Origin: Manihot esculenta
Taxonomy: Eukaryota; Streptophyta; Magnoliopsida; Malpighiales; Euphorbiaceae
Direction: 5' to 3'
NCBI RefSeq assembly: GCF_001659605.2
Contig: NC_035173.2
Location: forward strand, 14,470,945-14,534,944
Length of the DNA: 64,000 nt
The notes beneath the pieces are model-generated. The model was not told the DNA's origin. It worked only from the letters and a program-made list of their open reading frames with translations, and did not search any database. This document shows, one piece after another, positions 53,396-64,000 of the stretch (positions are counted from its first letter, which is position 1; every line of letters starts with the position of its first letter). A program made the translations under genes and the position numbers.

Positions 53396-53925
53396 ACAAA
53401 CAAAATTTAAAACTTTTCATCCACTTTGTTAGTATAATTGTCTAAATTTGTAATATTTATTGTAACTGTATTTAATTTTAAATTTTAAATTGGGAGAAAT
53501 ATAGTTTGCTAGTAGTAAAGACATTTTATTTTATTATTTTTATTTGATTAGTATAATATTTATTTATACAAAAATACAACTTTTTACTATTTTACAACTT
53601 AATCCAAATTTTTAAAAGTTAATACAATTGAACTAAAAAATTCTTAAATGCAGCCTCTTTAACATTAAATTTTCAAAAGCCTATTATTTTTTTTAATCTT
53701 TTTTTAGTCTGATACAAGTAGCTACGTTACCTATTTTCTAGTTCTTAGTTCTTTAATTTCTTTGAGTTTCTATGATATTGGCCTTAAATTTATTGTCCTT
53801 TACCATTAAACCTCTATTTGAATAGGATAAAAGTGAGCTTTTTTTCAATTCATACATTATAATGAAAATAATTTTTAAATCACGCAGAATCCAAAAATAT
53901 TTTTAGATTTTACATGTCAAAGGGA
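53396..53925. other. AT-rich stretch, nothing recognised
   Basis: AT-rich low-complexity sequence without ORF or named repeat, between the LINE end and the palindrome cluster. Confidence 0.5.
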
Positions 53926-53927
53926 TG

Positions 53928-54161
53928 TGTTCGGCAGTTATACTGCCGCGTGGCATCGTTGATACCATTGGTATCAAACAACAACGCTCCTTGCCACGGA
54001 AGCAGTTCGAACTGCTCCGTGACTGATGTAGTGTGTTCGGCACTTATATAGTGCCGAACACATTTCTTACATGCAGGCGCGTTATGCATGCACACCCCGC
54101 GGACCTGCATACACATCCCGCGGACCTACATACACAGAAGGAAGGAGACTTAAGTCTCCTT
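53928..54161. repeat. Cluster of five palindromes with long perfect arms
   Basis: In order: 53932-53948 (arms CGGCAGT/ACTGCCG, 3-base loop); 53959-53977 (9-bp arms TTGATACCA/TGGTATCAA); 53995-54021 (16-bp perfect palindrome AGCAGTTCGAACTGCT extended by CACGG/CCGTG with one bulge); 54032-54062 (13-bp arms TGTGTTCGGCACT, 5-base loop); 54142-54161 (perfect, AAGGAGACTTAAGTCTCCTT). CGTGGCA (53949-53955) and TGCCACG (53992-53998) also pair across the second hairpin. A direct repeat with CCGCGGACCT lies at about 54095-54135. This is not a known RNA gene to me. Confidence 0.8.
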
Positions 54162-54400
54162 TCTCCATCTTCCCATTCTCCATCTTCTCTTCTTAAATCT
54201 TCTCTCCTCAGCATTTTCTTCTCATCTCCTTAGTATTTTCTTCTCCAATATCCTCAGCAGTTCTTCTCCCTCTCCATCTCCCTCCCCAGCAGATCTCCTT
54301 TATCTCCTTTTAACATCTCCACTATCCCCAGCAGATCTCCTTTATCTCCTTTCAACATCTCCACCATCACCAGATTTTTCTTTTACTCAAATTTATTTTT
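54162..54400 (+). repeat. CT-rich tract with short tandem repeats
   Basis: Pyrimidine-rich sequence such as ccagcagatctcctttatct (twice, near 54285 and 54325) and cttctctcctcagcattttc. It resembles a plant 5' leader or promoter-proximal CT tract. No gene is recognised downstream on this strand. Confidence 0.45.
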
Positions 54401-55179
54401 GAATATCGATATATTTTTTATATGAAAAAATAAAATTATAAATTATAATTTTATATATAATCATAATTTTAATTATGATATGTATTAAAAATTATAATAA
54501 TTCTCATTCTAAAATTTAATTAATTAATAAAAATTTATTAATTAATTTTTAAATTTGTAAAAAATTAAAAAATTAATATTTGTATATAAGATATTAAAAA
54601 GTAAAGTTTTTTAAAAATTAAAATCACCCATCAATTATACAATTAAATAAAAAAATTTTAAATTTATTTTTTATATAAACTTATCTCTAAAAAATAATTA
54701 AAATTTTATTTTTTTAAAAATATAATAATTTTAATTCTTGAAATATTTCAACCATCTTATAATTTTTTTTAATTATTTTATTTTTTATATTATAATAATA
54801 TATAAAACGATAAGTATTAATATTATTTTATGTTTAAGTTTTTTTTAAATTTTTTTAATATTTAATAAAATTTAATATTTTTATAATAAATATAATTAAA
54901 AAGTTAATAAAAATTAATATTTTTTAAAAAATATAATAATTTAAAATCTTAAAATATTTCATCCATCTTATTAATTTTTTTAAATATTTTAAAATTATTA
55001 TTTATTTTATTTTTTTATATTATAATAATATATAAAATGATGAGTATTAATATTATTTTATGTTTAAGTTTTTTTAAATTTTTGTTAATATTTAATAAAA
55101 TTTAATATTTTTATAATATATATAATTAAAAAGTTAATAAAATTTAATATTTTTTAAAAATATAATAATTTGAAATCTG
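54401..55179. repeat. Very AT-rich tract with a tandem repeat of about 225 bp
   Basis: A block including tatttca.ccatctta, ttatattataataatatataaa and attaatattattttatgtttaag begins near 54713 and again near 54937, with a partial third start near 55157. A+T exceeds 85 percent by eye. No coding capacity. Confidence 0.65.
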
Positions 55180-55181
55180 GT

Positions 55182-55714
55182 GATAGGGATGTGCATCCAG
55201 TGCCTCCCCCGATACAGTATCATTAGTCACAAGCAACACATGAAGATGCATCAAGTTCATCTCATGTGCCACCCAGCTCATCTCACGTGCCTTCTATGTT
55301 TTATCCTTCACAGAGTCAGTTCATGGGTTGGACGCCTGGACCGAATACAATGTGCCTTCATTTACGACCAGTGTTTATGGTGTACCATATACGCCAATAG
55401 AATTAGTGTTTCCTGTATTTGCATCAGAGCTTGCGTATGAGCCTTCTACTTCTAAGCAGTTTTACATGTTAGGCGGAACTACAGAGAATATATTTGTGGG
55501 ATATAACACTGGATTAGGATATGGCTAGATTGGTATTGGTCTGTTTGGTCAGTTCGATTCTTCTGGTGCTGAGGTGCAAAATCCAGATGTTAATGCGCCG
55601 ACACATGATGATCTGGATCCTCAACAATTCCTAGCACCAGGACCATGGCAAGGTCGCTTACGGGCTCCACATGAGAGGAGACATCGAGGGTGTGGTACTG
55701 ATGATCATAACTGA
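55182..55714 (+). pseudogene. Coding remnant, possibly the C-terminal tail of a transposon-borne PMD-type protein
   Basis: Two frames with one shift near 55345 and a TAG at 55526 give a Ser/His/Pro-rich part (SSSHVPPSSSHVPSMFYPSQ), then YGVPYTPIELVFPVFASEL and a basic end GRLRAPHERRHRGCGTDDH. Arg-rich tails ending near CGT.. are known in plant mobile domain proteins carried by MULE and gypsy elements. The nearby MULE fits, but the match is weak. I am not confident of the family. Confidence 0.3.
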
Positions 55715-57212
55715 TAGTGAGTTGAATATGTCTGTAAAAAGTGTTTTAATTAAATTCTTTTCATTATGATTTTTTTTTGGGTATTTAGTTGAGCCTATTC
55801 CAAGATATTGATTGAGTCTTATGATTCACTATCATTTTGGGAAATGCAGGTGGTAATTAGACATGACATCTTTGGCGGGCACTTGAGGAAGCTGCTACTG
55901 AGTTCATTCCACATGTAAAATTGGTGTGTGTAAGTTTTTCTTTTGAATCAATTATGCTTTATGATAGGTTCTTGTTTGTATTGTTTTGAATTACCTTGTT
56001 TGCCGTTGAACTATAACTTTGTTCTGATCGTGAGTTGCACTTGCATTAGTGTAGTGAGCTATTGAATTCACTTTATTAGACTCCGTAATAAATTTATCGA
56101 TGTACTACATATGAGTTTGTTACTCATAATATAATTTTGTTTGGGTTGATATGGATGGATATGTTTATAATCATATATTTCAACTTAAATCGATTACACT
56201 CTTATTATAGTCTTCTTTGATTTATGTGTAATGGTGGGGTCTCTAATTGTGAGTTGCTGAATTCAATATTTCATTGTTGGTGATCTCAGATTACATTTTG
56301 AATGGATTAATTGTGGCTATCTAAGTATTAACATGAGTAAGCATGATTTGAACACTACACATTTTAACATGTGTTGACTCATTGATTTGTTGTTCCTTTC
56401 TAGGTTCATGATGATTATTCAACAGATAATATTAGTGTAAAGTTGGAAATGACTGCTGATGATAGAATGGATTAGGAATAGACTGAGGTTGTCGGTTCAG
56501 CCTTGTAATTTTCAAATTCAAAAGCGCAACTATATAAGTGGTTTCTTAGATATTAAATTGATTTTGCCATTTTGCCATGTGAATAATGTTAGGAATTTGC
56601 AACCTTATGCTTCATTATTATTTCTGGTATGCTTTATGTTTGGATTCTTTTGAATTAATGGTTGCCTTGCAGACTTCCTTGCATATGGATATGAGTTTGT
56701 TAATTGTTTAGATTGATCAATCAGAAAATTAGCTGTCCCATTGCTGTTACAGTTGCATATTCTTTGTGAGGAAATAGATTAAAATCTCAATTATGTTTTA
56801 GCATTTTTTTATCTTTTTTTTTAATTCACTTAGATTTTGGTTCAAAATGAAGTTGCTACAATTTCACTAATGGACCTACAGCTGTTTGTTCACTAATGAA
56901 ACATAGTCTCAATGTATACTGCTTGTTCAGATAACTAATAAAACAAAACTTAAATTTCAATAATTATTTTTTAATCAATCGATAAGTAATAAAAAAAATA
57001 TTGTGTGAGTTATAAAATAAGTTTAGTGAAATTGTAGATAACATAAAGAATGATAAAAATAATCTCAATTATTACACTTAATATTTAATTATGTTACAAA
57101 TTTATATATAATTCTTATGTTATAAAAATAAACTAATTTATTAAAAATAACTTAATAATTAACTGAATTTTTTGCAATATTCTACATTTATAATAAATAA
57201 AATGATCAATAT
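55715..57212. other. Intergenic or transposon-internal stretch, nothing recognised
   Basis: AT-rich, with only short ORFs. Between 55850 and 56600 there are tgattt/ttgttt-rich pieces that might be introns of the remnant upstream, but no coding motif is visible. Confidence 0.45.
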
Positions 57213-59869
57213 TTATCTACTTGATCCCCCACCCATACAAGTTTTCTTATTATGTCCCATCTTGCCACATATGAAACAATGGACTCTAGATGTTCCTTTT
57301 ATTTTATTTGACCTCTAGTCCATCTTATTACGTATTCTAGAAGACCTCGGCCGTCCCTTCTTCCTTGTTCTATAAATGTCAGGCACAAGAGGAAGTCTAT
57401 CTGCTGCAGGCCAATAGTCAGGATGTCCAAGAGGATGGAATGTGTACACGTAATATTGGATGGTACGATCCAATCTATAATAGTCAGATATAAATTGTTC
57501 ATAGTCAATTGAATGTGATATGCATGCAGCAATAGCATGTGAACATGGTATCTTTTTTTTTTTAAAATAAGGAGTGAACATGATATCCATATCTCCTGAA
57601 ATTTGTCACATGTGCATGTTTGATCCATGAGTTTCACAACTTGTTTTTGCCTACTATTTGCAGTAATTATTTCGCAAACCATTGTCTAACTATTGAACCG
57701 TCTAACTCTATGTCCATTCGCTTTAATTGCGTGAACACGCAGTGTTAGCACGCAGTGTTTCACTGCAAGACTGACTGAAAATATAGCCTTTGCTTTGTTG
57801 ATCCAAAAATGATGTCATCCGCGTATCAAAATAATGGACACACTGGAAAATTAATTTTCAACAATTGCCGTTATAGGCAACGCCTGAAATCCTTTCATCA
57901 TGCCATTTAGGGATTCTGCCATGTTTTTTGTCATCACGCCATATCTTTGTCCACCATTGTGTGATCTCGTCTATTTCTCTAAATTTATCTTCACTGCCCA
58001 ATCATATGATTCAAGGTGCACCTCCCGAATATTATTCATTGCCTTGTAAAACTTTCTTTTATGGTTTTCATATGCTGATATAAATGACAAGTTCATCAAA
58101 GTAAAATTAGCATAAGTCAAAAGTGACATTAAATTTAAAAAATATAGTAAACTTCGTATTAAAACATGACACATACCTGTATTGTGCAACCCTTTCTTTA
58201 TTGCTGCATTTTTGAATATTTTATTGTAATTACTCAAAACATGTCTGATGCAGTAACGATAATGACCAGCTGGAGGTTGTCACCAATTTTTCTGTATTGC
58301 TTTTAGAATTCCAGCATAACGATATGAAATTACACACAAATCTTCTTGATTGGTCACAAAGATCCTTAAGCAATCCATAAACCACGACCAATTTTCACCG
58401 TTCTCCTTATCAACAATAGCAAAAGCTAATGGAAAGAGTTAATTATTTCCATCGAGTGTGGTTGCACACAATATACACCCGATTTATTTTTCATATAAGA
58501 ATGTCCCATCGATTGAGATTACAGGTCGGCAATGTTTAAATCCCTCAATCGATTGCAGATCGGAAATATTTAAATCCCTCAATCGATTGCTTAAAAGCCC
58601 AAAACATACGGTCAAATACACGACACATCGGATTTAATCGCTCATTTATCCAATGTGGATTATCTTCAATCATGTATACCGTTTCTGGGTTAAAATGATG
58701 AAGAGCAGTCATGAATCTACGCAAACGACTGTATGATTCATTCCAACCCCCATAAAGCCTTACAATTGTCTTCTGCTTTGCTTTCCAGGTTTTTTGATAA
58801 GACGGCTCATAACCAAATTTATCCCTCACTTCAGCTTGTAAGGCAACAATTTTTATATCGGGCTATTGTTCAATTAATGCAAAGATGAATGAACAAATGA
58901 AATTTTCATCCAATTGGCTAGGGTTTTTCGTCAACTGAGGATTTGTACATGTGTACGGTCCACTGTCCATATATCCTCTCCTTTCTTGGATGCTCGAAGC
59001 CTCCATGCACATCCACTGTTTTTGTCTTTACACTTTATAGAATAAGTCTTCTCTCTTGTTTCATGGTAACAAAATTAATGATGATATCTTAGGTGATATT
59101 CTTTTGCAGCCGTAGCTACTGCATCTCTCGAAGAAAATATCATTCCAACTGAAAACTCTTTAGAAAAATCCCAAAAGAAACGACCTTCTGCCTTATCATA
59201 AGGATCCACCATAAGCAAATCGAAGTCTATTTCTACGTATATGGGATGATAAACAACAGGCACAATAGAATTAGGAAATTGAGTGTTGTAATATTGAGAC
59301 TCACTCCCACTATCCTCCTGACTATTATCATCATCATCATCCTCAGTAGACATCTATAAATCATCCTCGTCCTCATCCTCTACACTATCAGATAAATTAT
59401 TTGACGGCCCTCCAAGACTATGAGATAAACCATAATCATCCACTACATTTTGCTCTTCACATTGTTCATTATTTGATTTCCCAGTAGTTCCAGATGGACC
59501 TATATCAGTATCCTCATTTGTCGCATCAACACAACGAAGTATCTTAATATATATTTCTATTCCAGGTATACCACCAATTTGATATAAGTAATTAAACATA
59601 CTAGATATATCATCTTCACCTCATATCTTCATACATTCAAATTTTAAGGATCCATCCATAATTGTAGGCTTTTTAAAATTAATTGTCTTTATAAATTCAT
59701 TATTCTTGGATAATCCAATTGCACGAGTAATTTTTCCGACTAATTGATTAAAACTTATTCATTTACCCATTGGAATAATCTTTGAAAAACCTCCATCATA
59801 ATCGTAACCATGAGAATTATTTATAATATTTCCATCCCAATGAATATTAGCATATGCAGGAACTGCCAT
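57213..59869 (-). pseudogene. MULE (Mutator-like) transposase, degraded
   Basis: On the minus strand from ATG 59869 (MAVPAYANIHWDG) an N-terminal region of the MULE type leads, past stops near 59760, 59620 and 59354, into a very acidic stretch. The MuDR DNA-binding part follows (GMIFSSRDAVATAAKEYHL, near 59140). Next is the transposase core (FGYEPSYQKTWKAKQKTIVR, 58829-58770; FAIVDKENGENWSWF near 58410). Then come a SWIM zinc finger (CTCDKFQEI, near 57620) and a C-terminal zinc knuckle CFICGKMGHNKKTC (near 57270) ending with a TAA at 57213. Frame changes and stops are many. Part may be introns, but several stops fall inside domains. No terminal inverted repeats were identified; element D cuts the upstream side at 60053. 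Confidence 0.78.
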
Positions 59870-60052
59870 TTCTCTGATAAAAAAATAAAAATAAAAATAT
59901 AAAATCAATATTTCTATAATTGATAATTAAACTTTTAATTTCTTAAATATTACAATAAATTAAAATTAAACACAATAAATATAAGATATTCATTTTAAAA
60001 AAATTATAATTTTTATATACTTACCTTTTAAGAATGAATCACTATATCAGGT
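59870..60052. other. AT-rich MULE upstream flank
   Basis: Short AT-rich stretch between the MULE start and element D. The five bases before D (CAGGT, 60048-60052) would be its target duplication. The other side is outside the window. Confidence 0.5.
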
Positions 60053-62286
60053 TGTAACGCCCCGGAAAAACCGGACCGCTACCGGCGCTAGGATCCGGGT
60101 CGACTTAAGGCCGCCGGGACCCGTAGCAAGCCTGACATATAACCTGTAAACCTGTATAATCCCATACATGATCAACAGCATGCATAAAAATTAAAACTTT
60201 TCTTCATACATACTGTCATCAACTAACTCAACCTGTGCATACTCTGAACATATACATAACATAGTCCCTCTGTGGGATCTCATCAAGCCTCAAAGGCAAA
60301 ACAACCTGTGTTGAGTTAGTTTACATAAACATCATAACATAAGATCATGTACATACAAAAGGGATTAACAACATACTATGGTCAAGCACAACTCTATCCT
60401 CAATAACCTCATTACATACATACTGTAATCTTTTACATATCATCATAATACAATTGTCATGTCCACAAACTAACTATTACATACATATGACTTTTTCTCT
60501 TCTTGCCTTCTCTATCTATCCCGTACCTGCAAACCTGGGGGTTAGGGGAGAGGGGTGAGCTAGATGCCCAGTGAGTAGAACTATAAAAAGATTATTTAAA
60601 ACATGCTATCATGAAATGCGCCACTGCACAAACAAATCACACCACGGATGGACTGATTCAAAAATCCCTCAACTCCATGCCCGGCCCTATTATGGGCACC
60701 ACAGGACTTCGTATTGCCCGGCCCTATTATGGGCACCACAGGACTTCGTACTCGGAGTTATTGCCCGGCCCTATTATGGGCACCACAGGACTTCGTATTG
60801 CCCGGCCCTATTATGGGCACCACAGGACTTCGTATTCAGAAGGCTAATGAATCATCCTAATGTCCATCCACTATCATCTATCACAACAATACAATGCGGC
60901 ATAGTCGTGAATTCTAATGCAAACAACCTATAATATGATCATGATGCATGAAGCATGATAAAAGCATTTCATTTCTAAATTTAAAAAAAAAATTTAAGTT
61001 TAGTTCCACTCACCTCTGGCTGACTCTGACAAACTCTGTAGCAGCTGGCTCACTGCTGGGGTCCTTGGTTCCTCGGGTCCGAACCTACACAGGTGGACTC
61101 CAATGAGGGACCAAATATACATAAACGTAACTCTAATATATCCCCAAAAACCCCCTAAAACATTCTGAAAATATCACATAGAGGTATGCATGAAGTGGCT
61201 AAACAGGGCACTTTCGGCGGCACCTTCGGCGGCCGAAAGTCCTGGACAGAGACGAAACTCAGGTAGGTTCGACGGCACCTTCGGCGGCCGAAAGTGCCAG
61301 ACAGAGACGAAAGTCTCTTTTCGAGGGCAACTTCGGCAGCCGAAAGGCCTGCCTCCCCAGCCATGTTCGGCGGCCGAACGTGCCTTCGGCTGCCGAACCT
61401 GGTTTCTGCCAAAGGGCAGAAACTTGGCTCCTTTGTGCATTTTCGCCTCCCAACTCTCAAATCATGCATATATCTCAACCAAAACATGCATACAAGTTCC
61501 TAGGGGCCTCAAAACATCAAATACCCCAACTACAACACTTCAAGCATACTCAAACATGCCACATTGTTCAAAAATCACATAAAACCTAACATTTGCTTAA
61601 AAACTCATACAACCCTATACATGCCATTCTACCCCATAAAATCACTTAAAACTTACTTAAAACATACAAGGAGCTTAAGATCGGCCCTTACCTCTTGAAG
61701 ATCGAGAGGAAAACAACCTTGACTCAAAGGTGGGAGGATTGAGCTCCTTGAACCTCAAAGTTCCAAAACGTGCTTAAAACTTGTGAATCTTCAAAACAAA
61801 TGTTATAAACTTGTAAAAATCATGGAAAAAGGAAGGAAAATCTCAAGATTGAGCAAAGATGGCGGAGAGCTCACCTTGGCCGAAATGGGGAGAAAAAGCT
61901 CGCCCGTTTTCGGCTAAGGGACCCTTTTATAGTGGCTGGCCAGGCCACGTTCGGGGGCCGAAAGTGCCTCCGCATCCATGCAATGTTCGGCGGCCGAACA
62001 TGAGGTTCGGCGGCCGAACCTGGACTGCCCTCACTCATGCTTTCGGGGCCTAACGTGCCTCCAAAACGCATGCACGTTCGGCGGCCGAACTTGACTTTCG
62101 GCGGCCGAACCTGGGTTTTCCTCCAAAAACTTTTCATGCAAAACTCATTAAATTTTCATATTTAAAACCATGAAATACTTTAAAACATTTTATGAAAACA
62201 TGTTTCTACCCTACTAGAGGCTTCCGACATCCGAGATTCCACCGGACAATAGGAATTCCGATACCGGAGTCTAGCCGGGTATTACA
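60053..62286 (-). repeat. Element D 3' LTR, 2234 bp
   Basis: Reverse complement of the element C LTR with scattered differences. It includes four 37-bp units (60680-60836) and palindrome clusters TTCGGCGGCCGAA at 61210-61400 and 61985-62110. The TATA box, on the minus strand, is near 61925 (CTATAAAAG). Confidence 0.9.
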
Positions 62287-62302
62287 TTCTCCCCCCCTTA
62301 AG
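62287..62302 (-). other. Polypurine tract of element D
   Basis: On the minus strand TAAGGGGGGGAGAA directly precedes the 3' LTR, as in element C. Confidence 0.8.
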
Positions 62303-62395
62303 AACATTCGTCCCCGAATGTTCCTCACTAGCACACAAAGCATGGCAAAGAACATAACACATATACAAGGCACATAAACACATAGGGATCTAACC

Positions 62396-64000
62396 TTAAA
62401 AGAGATGAGGGTACTGCTGGAGCATAGACTCCCGTGTCTCCCAAGTGCATTCTTCCAAGTTGTGGTGGTTCCACAGGACTTTCACCATCGGGATTTCCTT
62501 ATTTCTTAACTTTCTGATCTGGGTGTCTATGATCCGCACTGGCTGTTCAACATAGGTGAGATCCTCTTGGACCTCCACATCAGGCTCACTAAGAACCTTG
62601 CTCGGATCTGACACAAACTTCCTCAACATTGAAACATGGAAAACCGGATGGATTCTTTCCATCGAAGCAGGTAAATCCAGCTTGTACGACACATTCCCAA
62701 TCTTTTGCAAGATTTCAAAGGGTCCGATGTATCGTGGGGCTAGTTTACCTTTCTTCCCGAAGCGAACCACTCCCTTCATTGGAGACACCTTGAGCAATAC
62801 CAGATCCCCCTCCTGAAACTCTAACTGTCTTCTGCGGACGTCTGCATAGCTCTTCTGTCTGCTTGCAGCAGTCTTGATTCTCTCTCTGATTATGGGTACC
62901 ACCCTGCTGGTAATCTCTACTAGCTCAGGCCCTGCCAAGGCCTTTTCTCCAACTTCCTCCCAGCAAACAGGTGACCTGCACTTCCTCCCATATAAAGCTT
63001 CATATGGAGCCATCCCGATGCTAGCATGATGGCTGTTGTTGTAGGCAAACTCCACCAAAGGTAGATGCTGCCTCCAAGAACCGCCAAAGTCCAGCACACA
63101 CATTCTGAGCATATCTTCGATGGTCTGGATGGTCCTTTCTGACTGTCCATCAGTCTGGGGGTGGAAGGCAGTACTGAAGTCCAACCTAGTACCCATGGCA
63201 TTCTGCAGACTCCGCCAAAACCTGGAGGTGAACTGGGGCCCTCTATCTGACACTATAGAAACAGGAACCCCATGCAGCCTGACGATCTCCTCCACATATA
63301 CCTGCGCCAACTTGCCCACAGAGTAGCCACTCCTGACAGGAATGAAGTGAGCAGATTTGGTGAGTCTGTCCACAATCACCCATATGGAGTCCAATCTGTT
63401 GGACGCCGCCGGTAACCCCACTACGAAATCCATAGCTATATTCTCCCATTTCCACTCTGGAATAGGTAGCGGGTTAAGCATTCCAGCCGGCTTCTGATGT
63501 TCCAGCTTCACCCTCTGACATACTTCGCAGGCGGACACAAACTGTGCCACTTCTTTCTTCATCGCTGGCCACCAATAAGCTTTCTTCAAATCTTGATACA
63601 TCTTGGTGGCTCCGGGGTGAATGCTGTATCTTGCATTATGAGCCTCTCTCATAATGTCTCCTTTTAGCCCAATGTCATCTGGTACACACAGTCTGCTCCC
63701 GAAGCGGAGGATCCCCTTGCTGTCGAATCTGAACTCACTATCATTGCCTGACTGAACAGTCCCGACAATCTTCACTAACTCCGGGTCCTCATGCTGTTTC
63801 TGAGCCACCTGCTCCAGAAACACGGGCGCCACTCTCATCTGGGCTACCAAGGCACCTGTACCAGACAACTCCATCTGTAGACCTTCCTCAATAAGCTTGT
63901 AGAACTCCTTCACCACTGGTCTCCTCTCTGCCGCGATGTGGGATAGACTACTGAGTGATTTCCGGCTTAAGGCGTCTGCCACAACATTCGCCTTACCCGG
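62396..64000 (-). CDS. Gag-pol polyprotein of element D, C-terminal 534 residues
   Basis: The open frame enters the window at 64000 within RNase H ([14 protein letters not shown]). It contains the integrase zinc region ([28 protein letters not shown]), the catalytic core ([32 protein letters not shown]) and the chromodomain-like end [18 protein letters not shown], with the TAA at 62398-62396. It differs from element C by scattered residues (for example KKAYWW against KKVYWW). The true start lies to the right of the window, and no stop interrupts the visible part. Confidence 0.92.
   Translation of the reverse strand, partial: PGKANVVADALSRKSLSSLSHIAAERRPVVKEFYKLIEEGLQMELSGTGALVAQMRVAPVFLEQVAQKQHEDPELVKIVGTVQSGNDSEFRFDSKGILRFGSRLCVPDDIGLKGDIMREAHNARYSIHPGATKMYQDLKKAYWWPAMKKEVAQFVSACEVCQRVKLEHQKPAGMLNPLPIPEWKWENIAMDFVVGLPAASNRLDSIWVIVDRLTKSAHFIPVRSGYSVGKLAQVYVEEIVRLHGVPVSIVSDRGPQFTSRFWRSLQNAMGTRLDFSTAFHPQTDGQSERTIQTIEDMLRMCVLDFGGSWRQHLPLVEFAYNNSHHASIGMAPYEALYGRKCRSPVCWEEVGEKALAGPELVEITSRVVPIIRERIKTAASRQKSYADVRRRQLEFQEGDLVLLKVSPMKGVVRFGKKGKLAPRYIGPFEILQKIGNVSYKLDLPASMERIHPVFHVSMLRKFVSDPSKVLSEPDVEVQEDLTYVEQPVRIIDTQIRKLRNKEIPMVKVLWNHHNLEECTWETRESMLQQYPHLF

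Larger units (their letters stand above)
60053..64000 (-). mobile_element. Element D: second chromovirus copy, minus strand, partial
   Basis: Same family as element C and very similar to it: 3' LTR 60053-62286, polypurine tract and the 3' part of pol. It continues beyond 64000. The LTR has both proper ends (TGTAACGCC and TATTACA), unlike C. No frameshift is visible in the coding part, so D may also be intact. Confidence 0.9.

Noticed and set aside
53910..54233. Short ORFs across the palindrome cluster, such as a plus-strand peptide with HPADLHT twice
   Set aside because: The peptide repeat comes from a 22-bp direct repeat; no start context or homology, and the structure is in the DNA not the protein.

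Overview
The window looks like nuclear DNA of a flowering plant, a eudicot. It is AT-rich and holds one recognisable host gene (a NAC transcription factor) among many nested transposable elements. There are no operons, ribosome binding sites or bacterial genes. A woody eudicot such as a Euphorbiaceae species (Manihot or Hevea type) would fit the retrotransposon style, but that is a guess from general familiarity and was not tested.

Layout. 1-1.4 kb: remnant of a Ty3/gypsy gag and a dispersed repeat. 1.9-4.86 kb (minus strand): a NAC082/NAC078-type gene with two coding exons, a probable leader intron, a TATA box and a 37-codon upstream ORF. 4.93-5.45 kb: a hAT-like MITE. 5.9-10.5 kb: old retroelement debris and repeats. 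10.65-31.6 kb: one large composite retrotransposon (element A, Athila/Tat-like, non-autonomous). Its gag/protease region was hit twice by a chromovirus LTR family. These hits are now a minus-strand solo LTR at 12.3-14.7 kb (B1) and a second one (B2), which was later split by an intact Tekay/Del-like chromovirus (element C, 18.2-28.0 kb, with a 1659-residue gag-pol ORF). 31.6-34.8 kb: a decayed LINE interrupted by a CACTA-like repeat block. 34.8-36.1 kb: a minisatellite split by another hAT-like MITE. 39.5-44.5 kb: a Ty1/copia element with apparently identical 272-bp LTRs but two frameshifts. 45.9-49.2 kb: a short-internal (TRIM-like) LTR element with a nested inverted relative. 49.3-50.4 kb: an expanded MITE with a SINE-like insert. 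50.5-51.3 kb: a CACTA TNP2 transposase remnant. 51.6-53.4 kb: an internally deleted LINE. 53.9-54.2 kb: a run of five hairpin-forming palindromes. 54.4-55.2 kb: an AT-rich tandem repeat. 55.2-55.7 kb: a coding remnant. 57.2-59.9 kb (minus): a decayed MULE transposase. 60.05-64 kb (minus): the 3' half of a second copy of the chromovirus (element D), which runs off the window.

Order of events. Target-site duplications (TSDs) and nesting give a relative order. Element A came first, then B1 and B2 inserted into A and collapsed to solo LTRs, then C landed inside B2. C, D and the copia element look youngest. Only the NAC gene is likely to be host function. C is the only element whose coding region looks intact from end to end within the window.

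Status of claims. Domain calls come from reading motifs in translated frames. No database search was run. Organism, lineage names and relative ages are inference. TSDs, palindromes, repeat periods and frame breaks are read directly from the sequence.
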